Below are positions 1 to 11,620 of a stretch of DNA of 64,000 bases, piece after piece. Made by a program: the position numbers and the translations under genes. Source of the stretch: Paratinospora sagittata (Eukaryota > Streptophyta > Magnoliopsida > Ranunculales > Menispermaceae); NCBI GenBank assembly GCA_035771175.1, contig CM069593.1:37553741-37617740 (forward strand), in the 5' to 3' direction. The notes beneath the pieces were generated by a model. It had not been told where the DNA came from. It saw nothing but the letters and a program-made list of their open reading frames with translations, and did not search any database. Each line of letters opens with the position of its first letter. The first letter of the stretch is position 1.

Positions 1-435
1 TTCGAGATCATGTGTGATGCAAGCGACTATGTAGTAGGAGAGGTTCTTGGACAAAGAAGGGAGAAGATGTTTCGGGCCATCTACTGTGAGAGTAGGACAC
101 TTGATGGGGCGCAACAAAATTACACCACAATCGAGAAGGAATTGCTAGCAGTGGTATTTGCTTGTGATAAGTTTAGATCCTACATCATTGGATCTAAAGT
201 GATTGTATACACCGACCATGCTGCCATCCGCTATTTGTTTGAGAAAAAGGGCGCAAAGCCTCGGTTGATTCGATGGGTCCTCTTACTTCAAGAGTTTGAT
301 ATGGAAATTAGAGACAAGAAGGGGAGTGAAAATGTTGTTGTGAATCACTTATCTCGGCTACAACTAGATGAGAAAGATGATGGTGTGCCTATAGTGGAAA
401 CATTTCCAGAAGAGCAACTTTATGGACTATTGTGA
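1..435 (+). pseudogene. RNase H domain of Athila element A (partial)
   Basis: The frame starting at base 10 reads as a Ty3-type RNase H: an MCDASDYVVG block, the [16 protein letters not shown] block and a YTDHAAIRYLF block, ending in the tether segment before integrase (NHLSRL). The enzyme degrades the RNA strand during reverse transcription. The frame closes at 433-435, and the integrase continues in another frame from 432, so a frameshift lies near 430. Element B carries the same domain at about 27330-27765 with different breaks. The upstream RT is outside the window. Confidence 0.85.
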
Positions 436-1703
436 AACTTCCATGGTATGCCGACTATGTGAATTACTTGGCTAATGGCCTCTTACCTCCAGATCTATCA
501 TATGCCCAGAAGAAGAAGTTTCTACATGATGTGAGCTTCTACCTTTGGGATGAACCCTTACTATTTAAGAGGTGCAATGATCATATTATTAGGAGGTGTG
601 TACCGGAGGAGGAAGTGCAGTCCATTCTCCATGATTGTCATTCCTCTCCATATGGTGGTCATTTTGGGGCTACAAGGATAGTGAAAAATGTTCTTCAAAG
701 TGGGTTCTATTAGCCTACATTGTTTTGGGATAGTTATGCTTTTGTGAAGACATGTAACTGATGCCAACGTCTTGGTACTATTTTGAGGAGACATGAGCAG
801 CCATTGATTAATATCCTGGAGGTGGAGCTATTTGATGTTTGGGGTATAGATTTCATGGGACCATTTCCTTTTTCGTGTGGGAAGACGTATATTCTCTTGG
901 CAGTTGACTACGTTTCAAAGTGGGAGGAAGCCATTTCCACGACTACTAATGATGCAAGGGTAGTGTTAAAGTTCCGTCAAAAGAACATCTTTACACATTT
1001 TGCCACTCCTCGGGCAATCATTAGTTATGAAGGATCCCACTTTTGTAATAAGCTCTTTAATGCATTACTTGCCAAGTATGGGGTGAAACACAAGGTTGCC
1101 ATGACCTACCATCCTCAAAGCAATGGACAAGCTGAGATTAGTAACCAGGAGGTGAAACAAATCCTAGAAAAGACCGTGAGTACTAAGACTAAAGATTGTG
1201 CTTTGAAGCTCAATGACGCTTTATGGGCTTACCGGACCACTTTTAAGACACCCATTGGGACGTCTCCGTATCGTTTGGTGTTCGAGAAAGCATGCCACTT
1301 ATCGGTCGAGTTGGAGCACCGTGCTTTTTGGGCTGTTAAGAAGTTAAATTACGATTTGAAGGCACCCGGTGACCACAAACTTCTCCAATTGAATGAGATG
1401 GATGAATTCTGCCTAGATGCAAATGAGAATGCCAAGGTATACAAGGAGAGAACAAAGAAATGGCATGAAATGATGATAGTGAAGTGAGAGTTCAAGCTGG
1501 GACGAGAGGTTCTTTTATACAATTCATGGTTGAAGCCTAGGTGGTCGGGTCCTTTTATTATTGAGAGAGTGTTTCCATATGGCACAATAGAGTTGCGTAG
1601 CAAAGAAGGCTCTCTCTTTAGAGTCAATGGATATCGAGTGAAACACTATTATGGACACGAGCATGCGCACGAGGATGATGTATCCTTGGAGGACCCTAAT
1701 TGA
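432..1703 (+). pseudogene. Integrase of Athila element A
   Basis: The frame from 432 to 1703 has the integrase zinc-binding region ([13 protein letters not shown] near codons 68-80), the core with GIDFMGP and NGQAEISN, and the C-terminal RWSGPF block. Three in-frame stops interrupt it: TAG at 711, TGA at 759 and TGA at 1485. At the matching codons sister element B has TGG, CGA and CGA, so all three are single transitions. The second catalytic aspartate, in ISDEG in B and C, is tyrosine here (ISYEG). Integrase joins the cDNA to host DNA; this copy cannot be active. The natural end is the TGA at 1701-1703. Confidence 0.85.
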
Positions 1704-3452
1704 GGAGATTGCAAGAAGTCGGGCCGGGGACTTTAAACTAAGCGCTTGTTGGGAGGCAACCCATCGGTTTTGGATTTTTGATTATTTTCTGCGTTTTTTT
1801 TGTTTTTTGTTTAGTCATTATAGTATAGCTTTGAGTTTCATACCATTGACAAGTTTTGCGTCTTTTTCTTTTCAGGTTTTAAAGTATGTTTGGGGGTCCA
1901 TATGCGAGCTACATGGAGCAGATGAAGGGCTTATATGGAGACCTCGACCCTTTGGGTTAAAGGGGGTTTTCTAAACCTCTCCTTATTTTATTTCCATCCA
2001 TGCTCTGTTTTACTTCTTCTCGTGAAGCATTAGGGACAATGCTTGATTTAAGTTTGGGGGAAGAGTTTTAATTTTTGACTTGTCACGGGGAAGATATAGT
2101 AGTTTTAGGGTAAGATATCCTATGATCTTACAAATTCTGATTTTATTCAATTAGTTTTATTTTTTTTAAATGGCCAATGATAAGAGAACATGTATATGAA
2201 CATAAATCTAGGATAATGTAAAGAGTAATTTATAAGTCTGTGTGCTTAATTCAACTTTGAACTTGGTTTTGTTTGAAATTCTCTACATGTTTAGTGTAGT
2301 TGATTTAGTGAAACCATGACTCTTGTTTGGATTGAATATGTGCAAGTAAAGTTATATATATTAGATCTCTAGAGATCCTAGAAAAAATTTGATTATCACT
2401 TGAGGCGAAATCCTAGAGAGCATGCTATGAGGAAAATGATTTAGGCCATGTTCAAATAAGTTTGAGTCAAATAGCCTACCTTACTTTTTATTATACCCAT
2501 AGTTCCCACTTTGAGCTGAATATCCTTTTCTTTGTTACTGATGCATCAAGAAATTTGAGCTTATCATGTTTAGTTTCCTTATTTTTCAACCTATGTACCT
2601 TAAACACTTTGAGTATGTTGGAGTGTTATTAATTGGATGAAAGAACAAGGAGATAGAAAAGTGAAGAAAAAGGGCGACAAAGAAGAGAAAAATTCGAAGT
2701 TTGCTTATGAGTTTTATGGAAAAAGAAAAGAAATTGAAAAAGAGAAGAAAAGGATGTTATGCCCATGATTATGAAAAGAAATAAGTTTGGGGGTGTAGTT
2801 GTTCTTTGAAAATAAGAAAACAAGCAAACAAAAGAATAAGAATGAAATGAAAAGATTGAATATTTAAAGAAAAGGTATATGTGCTGAAATTGAGTTTTTG
2901 GTTCTATATGTAATGTCGTGGATGTTTGTAAATGATCAAAGTGTTTAGGGTCTTTTGAGCTTAAATTTTTCAAAATTTTCCCTACCTTTGAAACCTTGGC
3001 CATACATTATAACCTAAAAAAAGACCTATTAATTCTAAATGGCATGTGATTTACATTAGTGGAAAGTGGTATGAAAGATGTGCCTATGAGATCCACTTTA
3101 TATATATTTATTTGAGATCACTTACACTTTATACTTTCTTGCACTTGTCTATGAATTCCATGTATGGTTTTATGAGATTAACTAAATGATGGTGTGTTTG
3201 AGAATGGAAGATGAGGTTAGGTGAGAAGTTGGATTAAAAATTTAGACATTTCTAACACTCTTGAAACTTTCCAATGAGTTATTATCTTTAACGTGATCTT
3301 GGAGGCCATAATGATGATCTTGCATGATATTTCAAATCAAATTCTTAATTTGTTTGAGAATAGGATGGTAGATTGTTTATTCATATGTTAGTTGAGTTTT
3401 GTTTTGTTTTCCCTTTTCTCGGGACGATCAAAGTCCTAAGTTTTGGGGTATT
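1704..3452 (+). other. 3' noncoding region of Athila element A
   Basis: No gene is seen in these 1.75 kb, but the sequence is conserved in B (34914-36652) and C (20532-22260, reversed). Just after the pol stop lies a conserved segment at 1741-1764 with the palindrome AAGCGCTT (partly retained) and a small hairpin TGGG-AGGCAA-CCCA. Four copies of a polypurine-tract-like motif, AGTTTGGGGG or close variants, sit near 1885-1897, 2050-2060, 2783-2794 and 3436-3450. The last one directly precedes the LTR and is the expected plus-strand primer site. Confidence 0.7.
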
Positions 3453-3966
3453 TGAGAGTTGCATATTTAGATAGATTTTAGAGCATGTTTTAGGATATTT
3501 TATACATTAGTCTAGTGTGTTTAAGTTAGTTTTGAGGCATTTGTTTGTTTATGACTAAATTAGATTTTATGCATTATTTTGGTTTGTTAGTTTATATGTT
3601 GGATCAATTTATGTTTAGAGTGAGTTAATTACTTGTTTTTAATTTGTTTTGTAGGTGTTTAGATGTGTTGGAAGTGAGAATGAATGATAGAGGCAACATG
3701 TGAGAAGCTCAGAGGATGATTCATGAAGAACCTAAGTTAAGAAGTAGAAGAAAATTGGCTAAGTCCACAAGAAGGAAGGCAAAAAATGAGTGAAAATTTG
3801 GCTAAGTCCACAGACTCACGCAGAAAGAGGGCTCAGAGTGCCGCGGCGCTCAAGCGGTGCTAGAAAGAGGAAAGTGGAAGGCTCGGGGCGCCACAGCGCT
3901 AGAAGAAGGGTTAACGAAGCACCGCTGCGCTGGACGAATTAGTGTCATGGCGCTGGAGGCTTAGTT
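3453..3966 (+). repeat. Truncated 3' LTR of Athila element A
   Basis: The segment starts TGAGAGTTGCATATTTAGAT just after the polypurine motif and matches the first third of the B LTRs (22351 and 36653), including the AAGTCCACAAGAAGGAAG block. Its GC-rich tail at about 3838-3955 carries repeated GCGC-core motifs (CCGCGGCGCT, GGCGCCACAGCGCT, CCGCTGCGCT) in an otherwise AT-rich LTR. It breaks off where B continues, so the right end was lost in the rearrangement that brought in copia N. Confidence 0.8.
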
Positions 3967-4189
3967 GCATTTTTGGCAACTGATTGGTGGATTTACAAGA
4001 GGACTAATGTTCCCACTATTTGCAGGAGATCACAAAACTCCTTTAAACTCATTTCCCATGGTTCAACAGATTCAGTTAACATAGTCAGCTTATCATTCCA
4101 TTTCTTTGGAAACTTATCACAAAAATACACTAGAGATATCTCTGCAAATATTTCCTGATTCAATTCTTGCATTTCATCAAGAATAGATT

Positions 4190-6978
4190 TGTGACGCCCC
4201 GAAAATTATTTCATCTAGCCCATAACCCAATTGCATTTTGCCCAAACTCTATGTGTTTGCCTTGATATGTTTGGTGTTTGTTTGATGGTTGTTTAATGTT
4301 TGTATATTTGATGCTTGATAATATATATAAATATGTGCATTATAAATTATATAAAGGTCATGTTAAATTAAAGTATAATGCATGTGTTATTATTTATGCA
4401 TGGGCCCATTAAACCATGATTTGATATGGGTTAGGATTGTTTGAATAAAAGGATAAATGAGAATGAAAATTTGGTGTATTAGATGGATTGGACATTTAAA
4501 ATACATGCAAGCATGAGATTGGTTAAAGTACATGTGGTTGGTATGGGTAGTATGAGACCAACACATGTCAAGTTGGTGCATGAGAATGGACAAGTGTCCC
4601 ATGCCCCATTTCTCTTCTCCAACACATGTCAAGTTGGTGCATGAGAGTGCACAAGTGTCCCATGCCCCATTACTCTTCTCCAACACATGTCAAGTTGGTG
4701 CATGAGAGTGGACAAGTGTCCCATGCCCACTTCTCTTCTCCAAGGAACTCCTAGAGAGTGAGATGAGTGGAGGGAAAGGAAAAAAGAAGAGAAAGGAAAG
4801 AAGAAAAGAAAGAAAGAGGAAGTTGCTTTGAGGGAAGTCTCAGCAACGTTTTCATCAAAGAGCTGGATCTTGGTGATATATTGTCAGATTGAGCTCAAAC
4901 TTTGTCCGCCAGTTCATATCTTATGGTTATTCATTCTGGTCTGTGGAGATCTTGATTGGAGTTTTCTTGTGAGAGATATAACCTCCCAAACAAAGCTGCT
5001 CAGAAAGTCTGAATTTCTCGCGCAGTTTAGATCAAACTGCAAATATCTCCTAAACCTACCGTTGGATGGATATGATATTTCAGAGGATGGTTCACAACTA
5101 ATATTTCTTCATTATGAATGGTTGAGATGTGGATGAGTCACGTATTTTGTGTGATATAGTCATCTGAGTTCAAGTATTTGTAGCAGGAAAGGAGAAATTG
5201 TCTGATTAGAGACTTGTTCATCAAAGAGGCTTATCTCTTCGGTCCACCGTTGGATTTAGCTGATTTTTGGACAGAAGGTTTGCTTCTTAACATACTTCAA
5301 TCAATACAGTTTATTTTGTGATTAAATAATTCTGTTGGTAGCTTGATACATCTGAACAAAATATTAAATGGAAAATTGGTAGGGTTGTTTGTATTAGACC
5401 TAAATTTAGAATATGAACATAGACCTTTCCAAATAGCTTGCATGTCAACTATGTTGACCTAGTTGCCATTGTTGATGAACCCATGATGCAAAATCAGTAA
5501 TATACATGGCTGAACATGATGACCTAGTGTAAATCGACAATATGGCATAAGTATGGAAAATTTCATATATTTAGGGCTTTTGATGCTTTTGGCCTAGAAT
5601 CATTGAATTAATGCAATTTATGTTTAATTAAGCATGATTAGGGTTGATTATGCTACTGATTTGGTGGTTGTAATCATATCATGGGTTAGGCCTACTTGTG
5701 ACCGAATGGCCCAATTTGGGCATGTTTATGCCTAAGGAATTGAAAATAAGTATTTTTGATTAATTGAATGGTTTATGAATGAGAACTGTGCATTAGAGGC
5801 CTAAGTAATGTGATTTGAGTAGAATGATGGGATTAGATAGGATTTAGGCCTATTGTCTATATGTTGGCTGATTTAATGTTGATGTGTAATGTCTATGTGA
5901 TTGAGCATAGGAATTGATGTATGGTTCGATATTGATGAATGATTCAGGACCTTGATTGGGTTGATTCAGTTTGGTGTCCGTGTGTGGTTAGATACTCTTG
6001 CGAGGGTTGGTTGTGAGTAGACTTCATTTATGATTATATCTTTTATGTCATCATATCACTTATATATATTGTATGTTGAAAGCATGAATGTGTTCTAATG
6101 TTTTGAATGATGCATTAATTTGAGAAAACCTTATGACTTTGGTTGGGCCCATCTATCTGGCTAATAGGGAAACTTAACCTTGTCATAGGAGGGTTTTAGA
6201 AAAGATATATTTGGGGATGAGAACGGTACGGTGAAATAGACGTGCACTAGTAACCCCAATGCATGTGGAATGTGGATCCAAATTGATAGGCTTTTACTTG
6301 CATCGATCTTATTATAAATGCTTGATATCTATATGTTATGAGCTTTTAATCATGCTGCACATTGACATGCATACATGATATTTATTGATGAGTATTGATA
6401 GCATATTTGAATTCTATTCACTCGGCATCGCTGGCTCACCCTCATTTTCCTCTTTCAGGTCCTTCTGTCCCAAATAAGGGCAAATGAGTAGCCATATCTT
6501 GAGGGCCTTGCAGGCAAGAGAATCCAAGGCCTCGATGTGAGTTGAGAGACATTTTGATTGAACTGTGTTTTAAATTATGATGTATTATATTTTGGACTAT
6601 GTAATTATAACACTTACCACATTGTAGTATGGGTGAGTTGGGAGTTGTTAGATAGACCATGTAGGCATATGACGATTTTTTTTTGTACCCATAGTTTTGG
6701 ACTTTATGTGTATGTCCATCTTGATGGGCTGTAGGGATTATGGTTTTATTTATGGTTCATCTTTATGAATTATCTCTTGTCTTGGATGATTAATACGGTT
6801 GGTAGTTTTGTTTAGTACCTTTTTATATTATGTCGTTGTTTGGGATAAGGCTCGTAGGGTCTCAACCACCTCAGGGGGGTTGAGGAGTGGTTGGAGATGC
6901 CTACGCCTGGCGTCCCGCCCTGGCATTCCTCACGCCATTCCTTGCGGGGTTGGTGGTCCAGGGTGTGGGGTCGCCACA
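4190..6978 (+). mobile_element. Solo LTR Z1 (2.79 kb, large LTR family Z)
   Basis: It begins TGTGACGCCCCG, ends GGTCGCCACA and is flanked by a perfect 5-base target duplication AGATT (4185-4189 and 6979-6983). No primer site or coding region is inside. Two more copies are in the window: Z2 (28704-34573) and reversed Z3 (31203-34198). It holds a 61-base tandem repeat at 4558-4740, and a GC-rich tail at about 6840-6975. It inserted into the gag of copia N. The parent family is probably a gypsy chromovirus, judged only from LTR size and ends; no internal region is available here. Confidence 0.85.
4558..4740 (+). repeat. Three 61-base tandem repeats in solo LTR Z1
   Basis: Units start at 4558, 4619 and 4680. 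Each starts with CCAACACATGTCAAGTTGG, whose ends CCAAC and GTTGG are complementary around an ACATGT core, then continues through TGCATGAG and GGACAAGTGTCCCATG to a pyrimidine run CTCTTCTCC. Z2 has five units, one of them shortened. The reading frames seen through the array are by-products of the repeat. Confidence 0.85.
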
Positions 6979-7460
6979 AGATTGATATCTGTTGCATGCC
7001 GTATCAAGAAATTCATTTTTCGATATCTCAATGGCATCAAATAGTCTATCAGACTCTTTGAGCTTTTCATCTTGAATGTTAATCTTTTCACAATGAAGTA
7101 ATTTGAGCGTTTCCCAAATTTGCTTGGCACTTTCAAGATGAACTACCCGTTCTACTTCTTCCTCAAGTAGAGAATAGTACAAGGCATAGACAACTTGAGC
7201 GTTAAGTATGTCATTTAGTCTTTCCTTATCTGTTCATAGCTCAATAGGCTTGTTAGGCATGGTGTAGCCATTTACAACTATTTCCCATATACTGATATCC
7301 TTAGATCGAAGAAAGGATTTCATCCTTATCATCCAATCTTCAAACCAGTCTTTATTGAACAGAGGTGGTCTGTCCAAAGGTTGACCTACTTCTATGACAG
7401 TCCCTCTGGTCATTGTCATTGATATCAAAGAAATTGTGAAGTTTCTTTGAAGAGCAACAT

Positions 7461-7472
7461 TGCTCTGATACT
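7461..7472 (-). other. Primer binding site of copia element N
   Basis: On the minus strand the sequence AGTATCAGAGCA follows the LTR end and a three-base spacer. It matches the plant initiator-Met tRNA 3' end complement (TGGTATCAGAGC) except at its 5' end. This is where the tRNA primes minus-strand DNA synthesis. Confidence 0.75.
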
Positions 7473-7475
7473 AAT

Positions 7476-9406
7476 TGTTGGCCCAAATATTTCCAAGAGG
7501 GGGGTGAATTGGACACTTAGACAATTTAAAAACAATTACAATGGAAAAAATTAAAGTGTAGAAATTAAACAAATATGCACAGTCGATTTATAGTGGTTCG
7601 GCTACTTGCCTCAGTTAGGATTTTGAACCTTATCACTAAGGGATTCTCTTACGGGTGAGAATCAAACCGTTACACATATTCTCAACTTGCTGGTGTGAGA
7701 ACAACAGTTATACTGCTCAGTTTACAGGTGTGAGACCAACCTATCCCAACTTATGGGTGTGAGACAGACCTAAGCTTTCTCAACTTACGGGTGTGAGAAC
7801 TACTGTTTCTCAACTTACAGGTGTGAGAAGACCTGACCTTGTTGAATATAAAATATCAACTCAGTAGTTTATCTAACTAATATTACAACCTTGATACAAT
7901 ATACAAGATATGAAATTGAATACAATTGTATCCTATGAACTATCTCTCAAATTTCTCTTTCAGCAAGAATGATATAAGTGAAAACAATGCTAAATAATTT
8001 GAGTGAAAACTGTTCAAATTTTCAAATCGATTTTTAGATAAAGATAGAATCTTAGCTTAGTGTGAAAATCATTTGAATAAGTAATGATTCAAATAAACAC
8101 TTTGAAACTAGAATAACTTAAGCTTTTTGAATCATATGAAAATTCGACTAACTTTCAAAAAGTGTTTTAGCATAGAGAATTTTCGGTGGTTTTAACAAAT
8201 TGTTAGGTGTCTGTATTTATAGACTTGTAGAGATGAAGTTGTTCATTTGAATTTGAATTTCAAATATGAACGTTTACTCACAACAACTAGAATATATCAC
8301 AAAAAATAACAATTGCACATTTCATGAATATTCTGATTTTCTCCAAATACACGAATAAGGAAAGTTTTAGAAGACGTGGTTCGTGAATCAGAGAATATCT
8401 CTTACAAATACAGAAAACTGATTTTGTACGAAAAGTTATTCTGAAAAGATGGATAAAAGGACGTACATGTCAGAACAACAAAAATATTATTTCTGTCGTT
8501 GTGTTCCTTTGAGGGCGCTCATAGAATATTAACGTCCTACTGAACAATGAAGTGAGGGCGCTACTGAATAGTAAGCGTCCTGACTTGCTTTGACAATAAA
8601 ACGACTTAATTCATGAGAGCGCTACTTCTCAGTGAGCGCCCTTCTTTGTTTTAAAACTTTTGACACACGAGGGCGCTACTCAAGAGTAATCGTCCTGAAC
8701 TATTAAAAATAGCTTTAAAACAATGTTAAGTACGCTGACAGATGGTAAGTGTCCTGAAAGTTATTTAAGTTGATTCTAAAGATGAGGGTGTTCTTACACA
8801 AGTAACGTCCTGATAATTTATTCAACTTATAACTTATCAACGTCCTTAAAGGGTAGAAATTACTAAAAGACAAAAAGAACTTTCAGCGAGCTGAAACTAA
8901 GTCAGCGTCTTGACATTCTCAAAGGTAGATAAAGAAAATGTCACTACTAACAAGTAAGCGTCCTTTTTAATCAGTTCAATTCAACCTTGAGCTTCTTAAT
9001 ATTTTATCAGCGTCCTGACTCATCAAGTCCAGGAGGGCGCTGCTAAAACATTGGCGTCCTAAAATACTTTATAAAAATGATTTTTGATTTCTCGATTAAA
9101 GCTCGATATCATTGTTTCTCTTAATCAAATCAAATATTTTAGAAATCATAAGGTATGATTAAAATGTTACGATCAAAATATGCAAACGATAAAATCTTGC
9201 TGAGAATAAGTTGATCGATTGACTTTACATTCTAAGTACTGAGAGACTCATAACTTTACTTTGTGATGTTCAATAGGCTTGTGAGCACAGTTCCTTGATC
9301 TTGATTCTTGATAAATCTGAAACACTTGACATGATCATTGTATACACAAACTGAAGATATTTGGAATCATCAAAACATTAATATCATGGGGTTCATTGAG
9401 ATAACA
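7476..9406 (-). repeat. 5' LTR of copia element N (1.93 kb)
   Basis: On the minus strand it starts TGTTATCTCAATG at 9406 and ends GGGCCAACA at 7476, next to the primer site. Start and end match the LTR of copia I (11941-13508), but the bodies have diverged and the lengths differ (1931 and 1568). A TATA-like CTATAAATACAG lies at 8211-8223. About 290 bases upstream of it is an array of inverted-repeat units (8511-9060). Confidence 0.8.
8511..9060 (-). repeat. Array of ~10 dispersed short inverted-repeat units in the LTR of copia N
   Basis: On the + strand the units run from GAGGGCGCT to a complementary arm ending GCGTCCT, with a few bases between. Full units are at 8511-8538, 8554-8582, 8615-8642, 8669-8697, 8784-8813 and 9033-9060; weaker or half units at 8729-8756, 8831-8849, 8884-8913, 8942-8964 and 9005-9019. 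In the unit at 8554 the arms AGGGCGCTACT and AGTAAGCGTCCT pair with one mismatch and one bulge. Spacing is roughly 40-100 bases and the sequence between units is unrelated and AT-rich. Copia I has four or five comparable units. Confidence 0.8.
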
Positions 9407-11620
9407 ACATTCACCATCTGTCAGCTCCTAGGACACCACAACAAAATGGTGTAGTTAAAAGAATGAATAGGACTTTGCAGGAAATGAGTGGAACAATGCT
9501 TTGTGAATACAATATAGCAAACTATTTTTGGGCAGAAGCAATTAATACAACATGTCATGTAATGAATAAAACATTGATTACAAGAATCATGAACAAAACT
9601 CCTTATAAATTATGGAAGGGTAGAGCACCTAACATAAGCCATTTTAAAGTATTTGGATGCAAATGTCTTATTCTAAATGATAAGGATAATCTTGATAACT
9701 TTGAACCCAAGTCGGACATAGGAATATTTCTAGGGTATTCTTCACACAGTAGAACTTATAGAGTATTTAACAAAATTATTAAAACTGTAGAAGAATCAAT
9801 TCATGTTAACCTTGATGAATGTGAAGTGAAAAGAAGTCTTGGAGATGAACTTAAAAGAGTAAATGCATATGATGATGATGACAAGACCAAGACAAGTCAA
9901 AACTTAGAAATTGACAATGAGACATCTTTAGAAGTTTCAAGAAACTCTAGAATACTTTTAAGTCACCCCAAGGATCAAATATTAGGTGGCCCATCAAAAG
10001 ATGTGTCTACTAGATCTTCAATTCACAAAAATCAAGAGTTTGTTACTTTTGTATTTCAAATTGAACAAAAAAAAGTGGAAGATGCATTGAAAGATGAGAA
10101 TTGGATTCTTGCTATGCAAGAAGAATTAGGACACTTTGTCAGGAACAAAGTTTGGGAATTGGTTCCTAGACTATCTCATCAATCAATCATTGGAACAAAA
10201 TGAGTATTTAAGAATAAAAAGGAAGAACAAGGAATCAAATTTTGAAACAAAGCAGGATTGGTTGCACAAGGGTACAATCAAGAAGGCATAGACTTCGAAG
10301 AAACCTTTGCTTCAGTAGCAAGAATAGAGGCAATTAGAATGTTATTTGCCTATGCTTGTTACAGAAAATTCTCCTTATACCAAATGGATGTAAAAAGTGC
10401 ATTTTTAAATGGTTACATGAATAAAGAGGTATATATGGAACAACCTCCAGTTTTTGAGGATGCTCATAACTCAGAACATGTGTTCAACTCTACAAAGCTT
10501 TGTATGGACTAAGATAGGCTCCTAGAGCTTGGTATGATAAACTAAGTTCATTTCTTTTAGATCATAAATTTCAGAAAGGAAAACTTGATCCAACTTTATT
10601 TATCAAACACCAGAATGGTGAAATGCTTATTATTCAAATATATGTGGATGATATCATATTTGGTGCATCAAACACAGACTTGTGTAGAGGGTTTTCAAAA
10701 CTAATGCAAGAAGAATTTGAAATGAGTATGATGAGAGAACTTACATACTTTCTTGGTTTACAAATTAACCAAATGCCAATTGGTACATTTATAAGCCAGA
10801 TAAAGTATGCTAAGGAAATGGTTAAAAAGTTTCAAATGAACAATTTAAAATCTATAGATACTCCCTGCAGTTCAGCAATTAAATTAGACAAGGATGACAA
10901 AGGAAAACCTATAGATCCAAAACTGTATCGAAGTATGATTGGAAGTTTACTTTATCTCATAGCAAGCAGACCTGATATCATGTTTAGTGTTTGTGTGCAC
11001 GATTTTAATCAAATCCAAAATAATCACATTTAAAATGTGTCAAGCGAATCTTCATATACATAAATGACACAACAGATCTAGGAATTTGGTATTTCAAAGG
11101 TGCATCGTTTGAACTTAAAAGCCATGTAGACTCTGACTATGTTGGGAGTCTTACAAATAAAAAAAGTATGTTTGGATTTTGTCATTTCTTAGGAAATTCT
11201 TTGATTTTCTGGTTTTGTAAAAAGCAACATTTAGTGGCAATATCCATAGCTGAAGATAAATATGTTGCAGTTGCTAGTTGTTGTTCTCAAGTTGTTCTCA
11301 AGTTGTTCTCAAGTTTTATACATAAAACAACAACTACAAGACTACCAAGTACATATTGATTGCGCTGAAATATTGCGTGATAATACAAATGCTATCAACA
11401 TATCTAAAAATATTGTATTGTACTCCTCAACTAAACATAGTCAAATTCGACATCATTTCTTACGAGATCATGTACAAAATGATGATGTGAAACTTGTTCA
11501 CATTGGCGCTAGAGACCAATTGGCAGACATCTTCACTAAAGCTTTATCAATAGACCAATTCGTCTATATCTGAAGAGAATTAGGGATGTTCTCTAAATCT
11601 AACTTGTGATATTTTTATGC
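9407..11620 (+). pseudogene. copia pol remnant of element I: integrase C-terminus, RT, RNase H
   Basis: The first block has the integrase motif SAPRTPQQNGVV and the copia signature ALRED-type region (VFGCKCLILN, GIFLGYSS). RT follows with [12 protein letters not shown] at about 10380 and the catalytic YVDDIIFGAS at about 10641. RNase H follows with KYVAVASCC and ends QLADIFTKAL near 11555. Breaks: TGA at 10201 (in place of a Trp codon), TGA near 10243, a frameshift near 10494, and an 11-base motif TTGTTCTCAAG present three times at about 11279-11312 inside RNase H. Function, when intact: integration and reverse transcription. Confidence 0.85.

Larger units (their letters stand above)
1..3966 (+). 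mobile_element. Athila-type Ty3/gypsy element A, 5' part outside the window, 3' LTR truncated
   Basis: The stretch reads in order RNase H, integrase, a long noncoding 3' region and the first ~510 bases of an LTR starting TGAGAGTTGC at 3453. The same order and sequence recur in elements B and C of this window, and B has an Athila-like gag and primer site, so A is assigned to the same family. The LTR stops near 3966, where a reversed copia fragment begins; in B the LTR is about 1.44 kb. The element cannot move: it lacks most of its 3' LTR and its frames carry stops and a frameshift. Family call is firm; the exact right junction is good to a few bases. Confidence 0.85.
3967..7434 (-). pseudogene. 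copia gag of element N, split by solo LTR Z1
   Basis: Minus-strand translation just downstream of the primer site gives a copia gag N-terminus (PPLFNKDWFEDWMIRMKSFL), then a segment with SAKQIWETLKLLH and the FDAIEISKNEFLD stretch. The sequence breaks at the Z1 insertion (6979) and resumes at 4185 with FCDKFPKKWNDKLTML. Gag forms the particle shell. The region near 7200-7240 contains an in-frame stop. The part beyond 3967 is missing. No zinc knuckle is left. The identification rests on the gag-like motifs and position next to the primer site. Confidence 0.7.
3967..9406 (-). mobile_element. Ty1/copia element N, reversed fragment: 5' LTR, primer site and gag only
   Basis: Read on the minus strand, the order is LTR (9406 to 7476), primer binding site (7472-7461) and gag (7434 to 3967). 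Protease, integrase, RT and the second LTR are missing. Its LTR end abuts the integrase of the + strand copia element I at 9406/9407, so the two are head to head. Gag is interrupted by solo LTR Z1. Either N inserted into I and later lost its far half, or the 5' portion of a related element was inverted. Confidence 0.7.

Noticed and set aside
2629..3003. Minus-strand open frame of 124 codons in the Athila 3' region (and relatives at 35806-36034)
   Set aside because: It lies over a purine-rich noncoding stretch, antisense to the element, and the frame differs between A, B and C; no envelope-like features.
4390..4686. Open frame with CVGEEKWGMGHL repeats (also at 28904-29296)
   Set aside because: It is a translation of the 61-base tandem repeat in Z LTRs; the frame is not conserved with Z3.
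6799..7044. Small open frame in the GC-rich tail of solo LTR Z1, overlapping open frames on the other strand
   Set aside because: It crosses the LTR boundary and the target duplication, has no recognisable domain, and the same region in Z2 and Z3 gives different products.
8511..9060. Palindromic repeats with unrelated spacers, CRISPR-like at first sight
   Set aside because: The repeats are too variable, spacing is irregular and they lie inside a copia LTR with proper ends, TATA and primer site.
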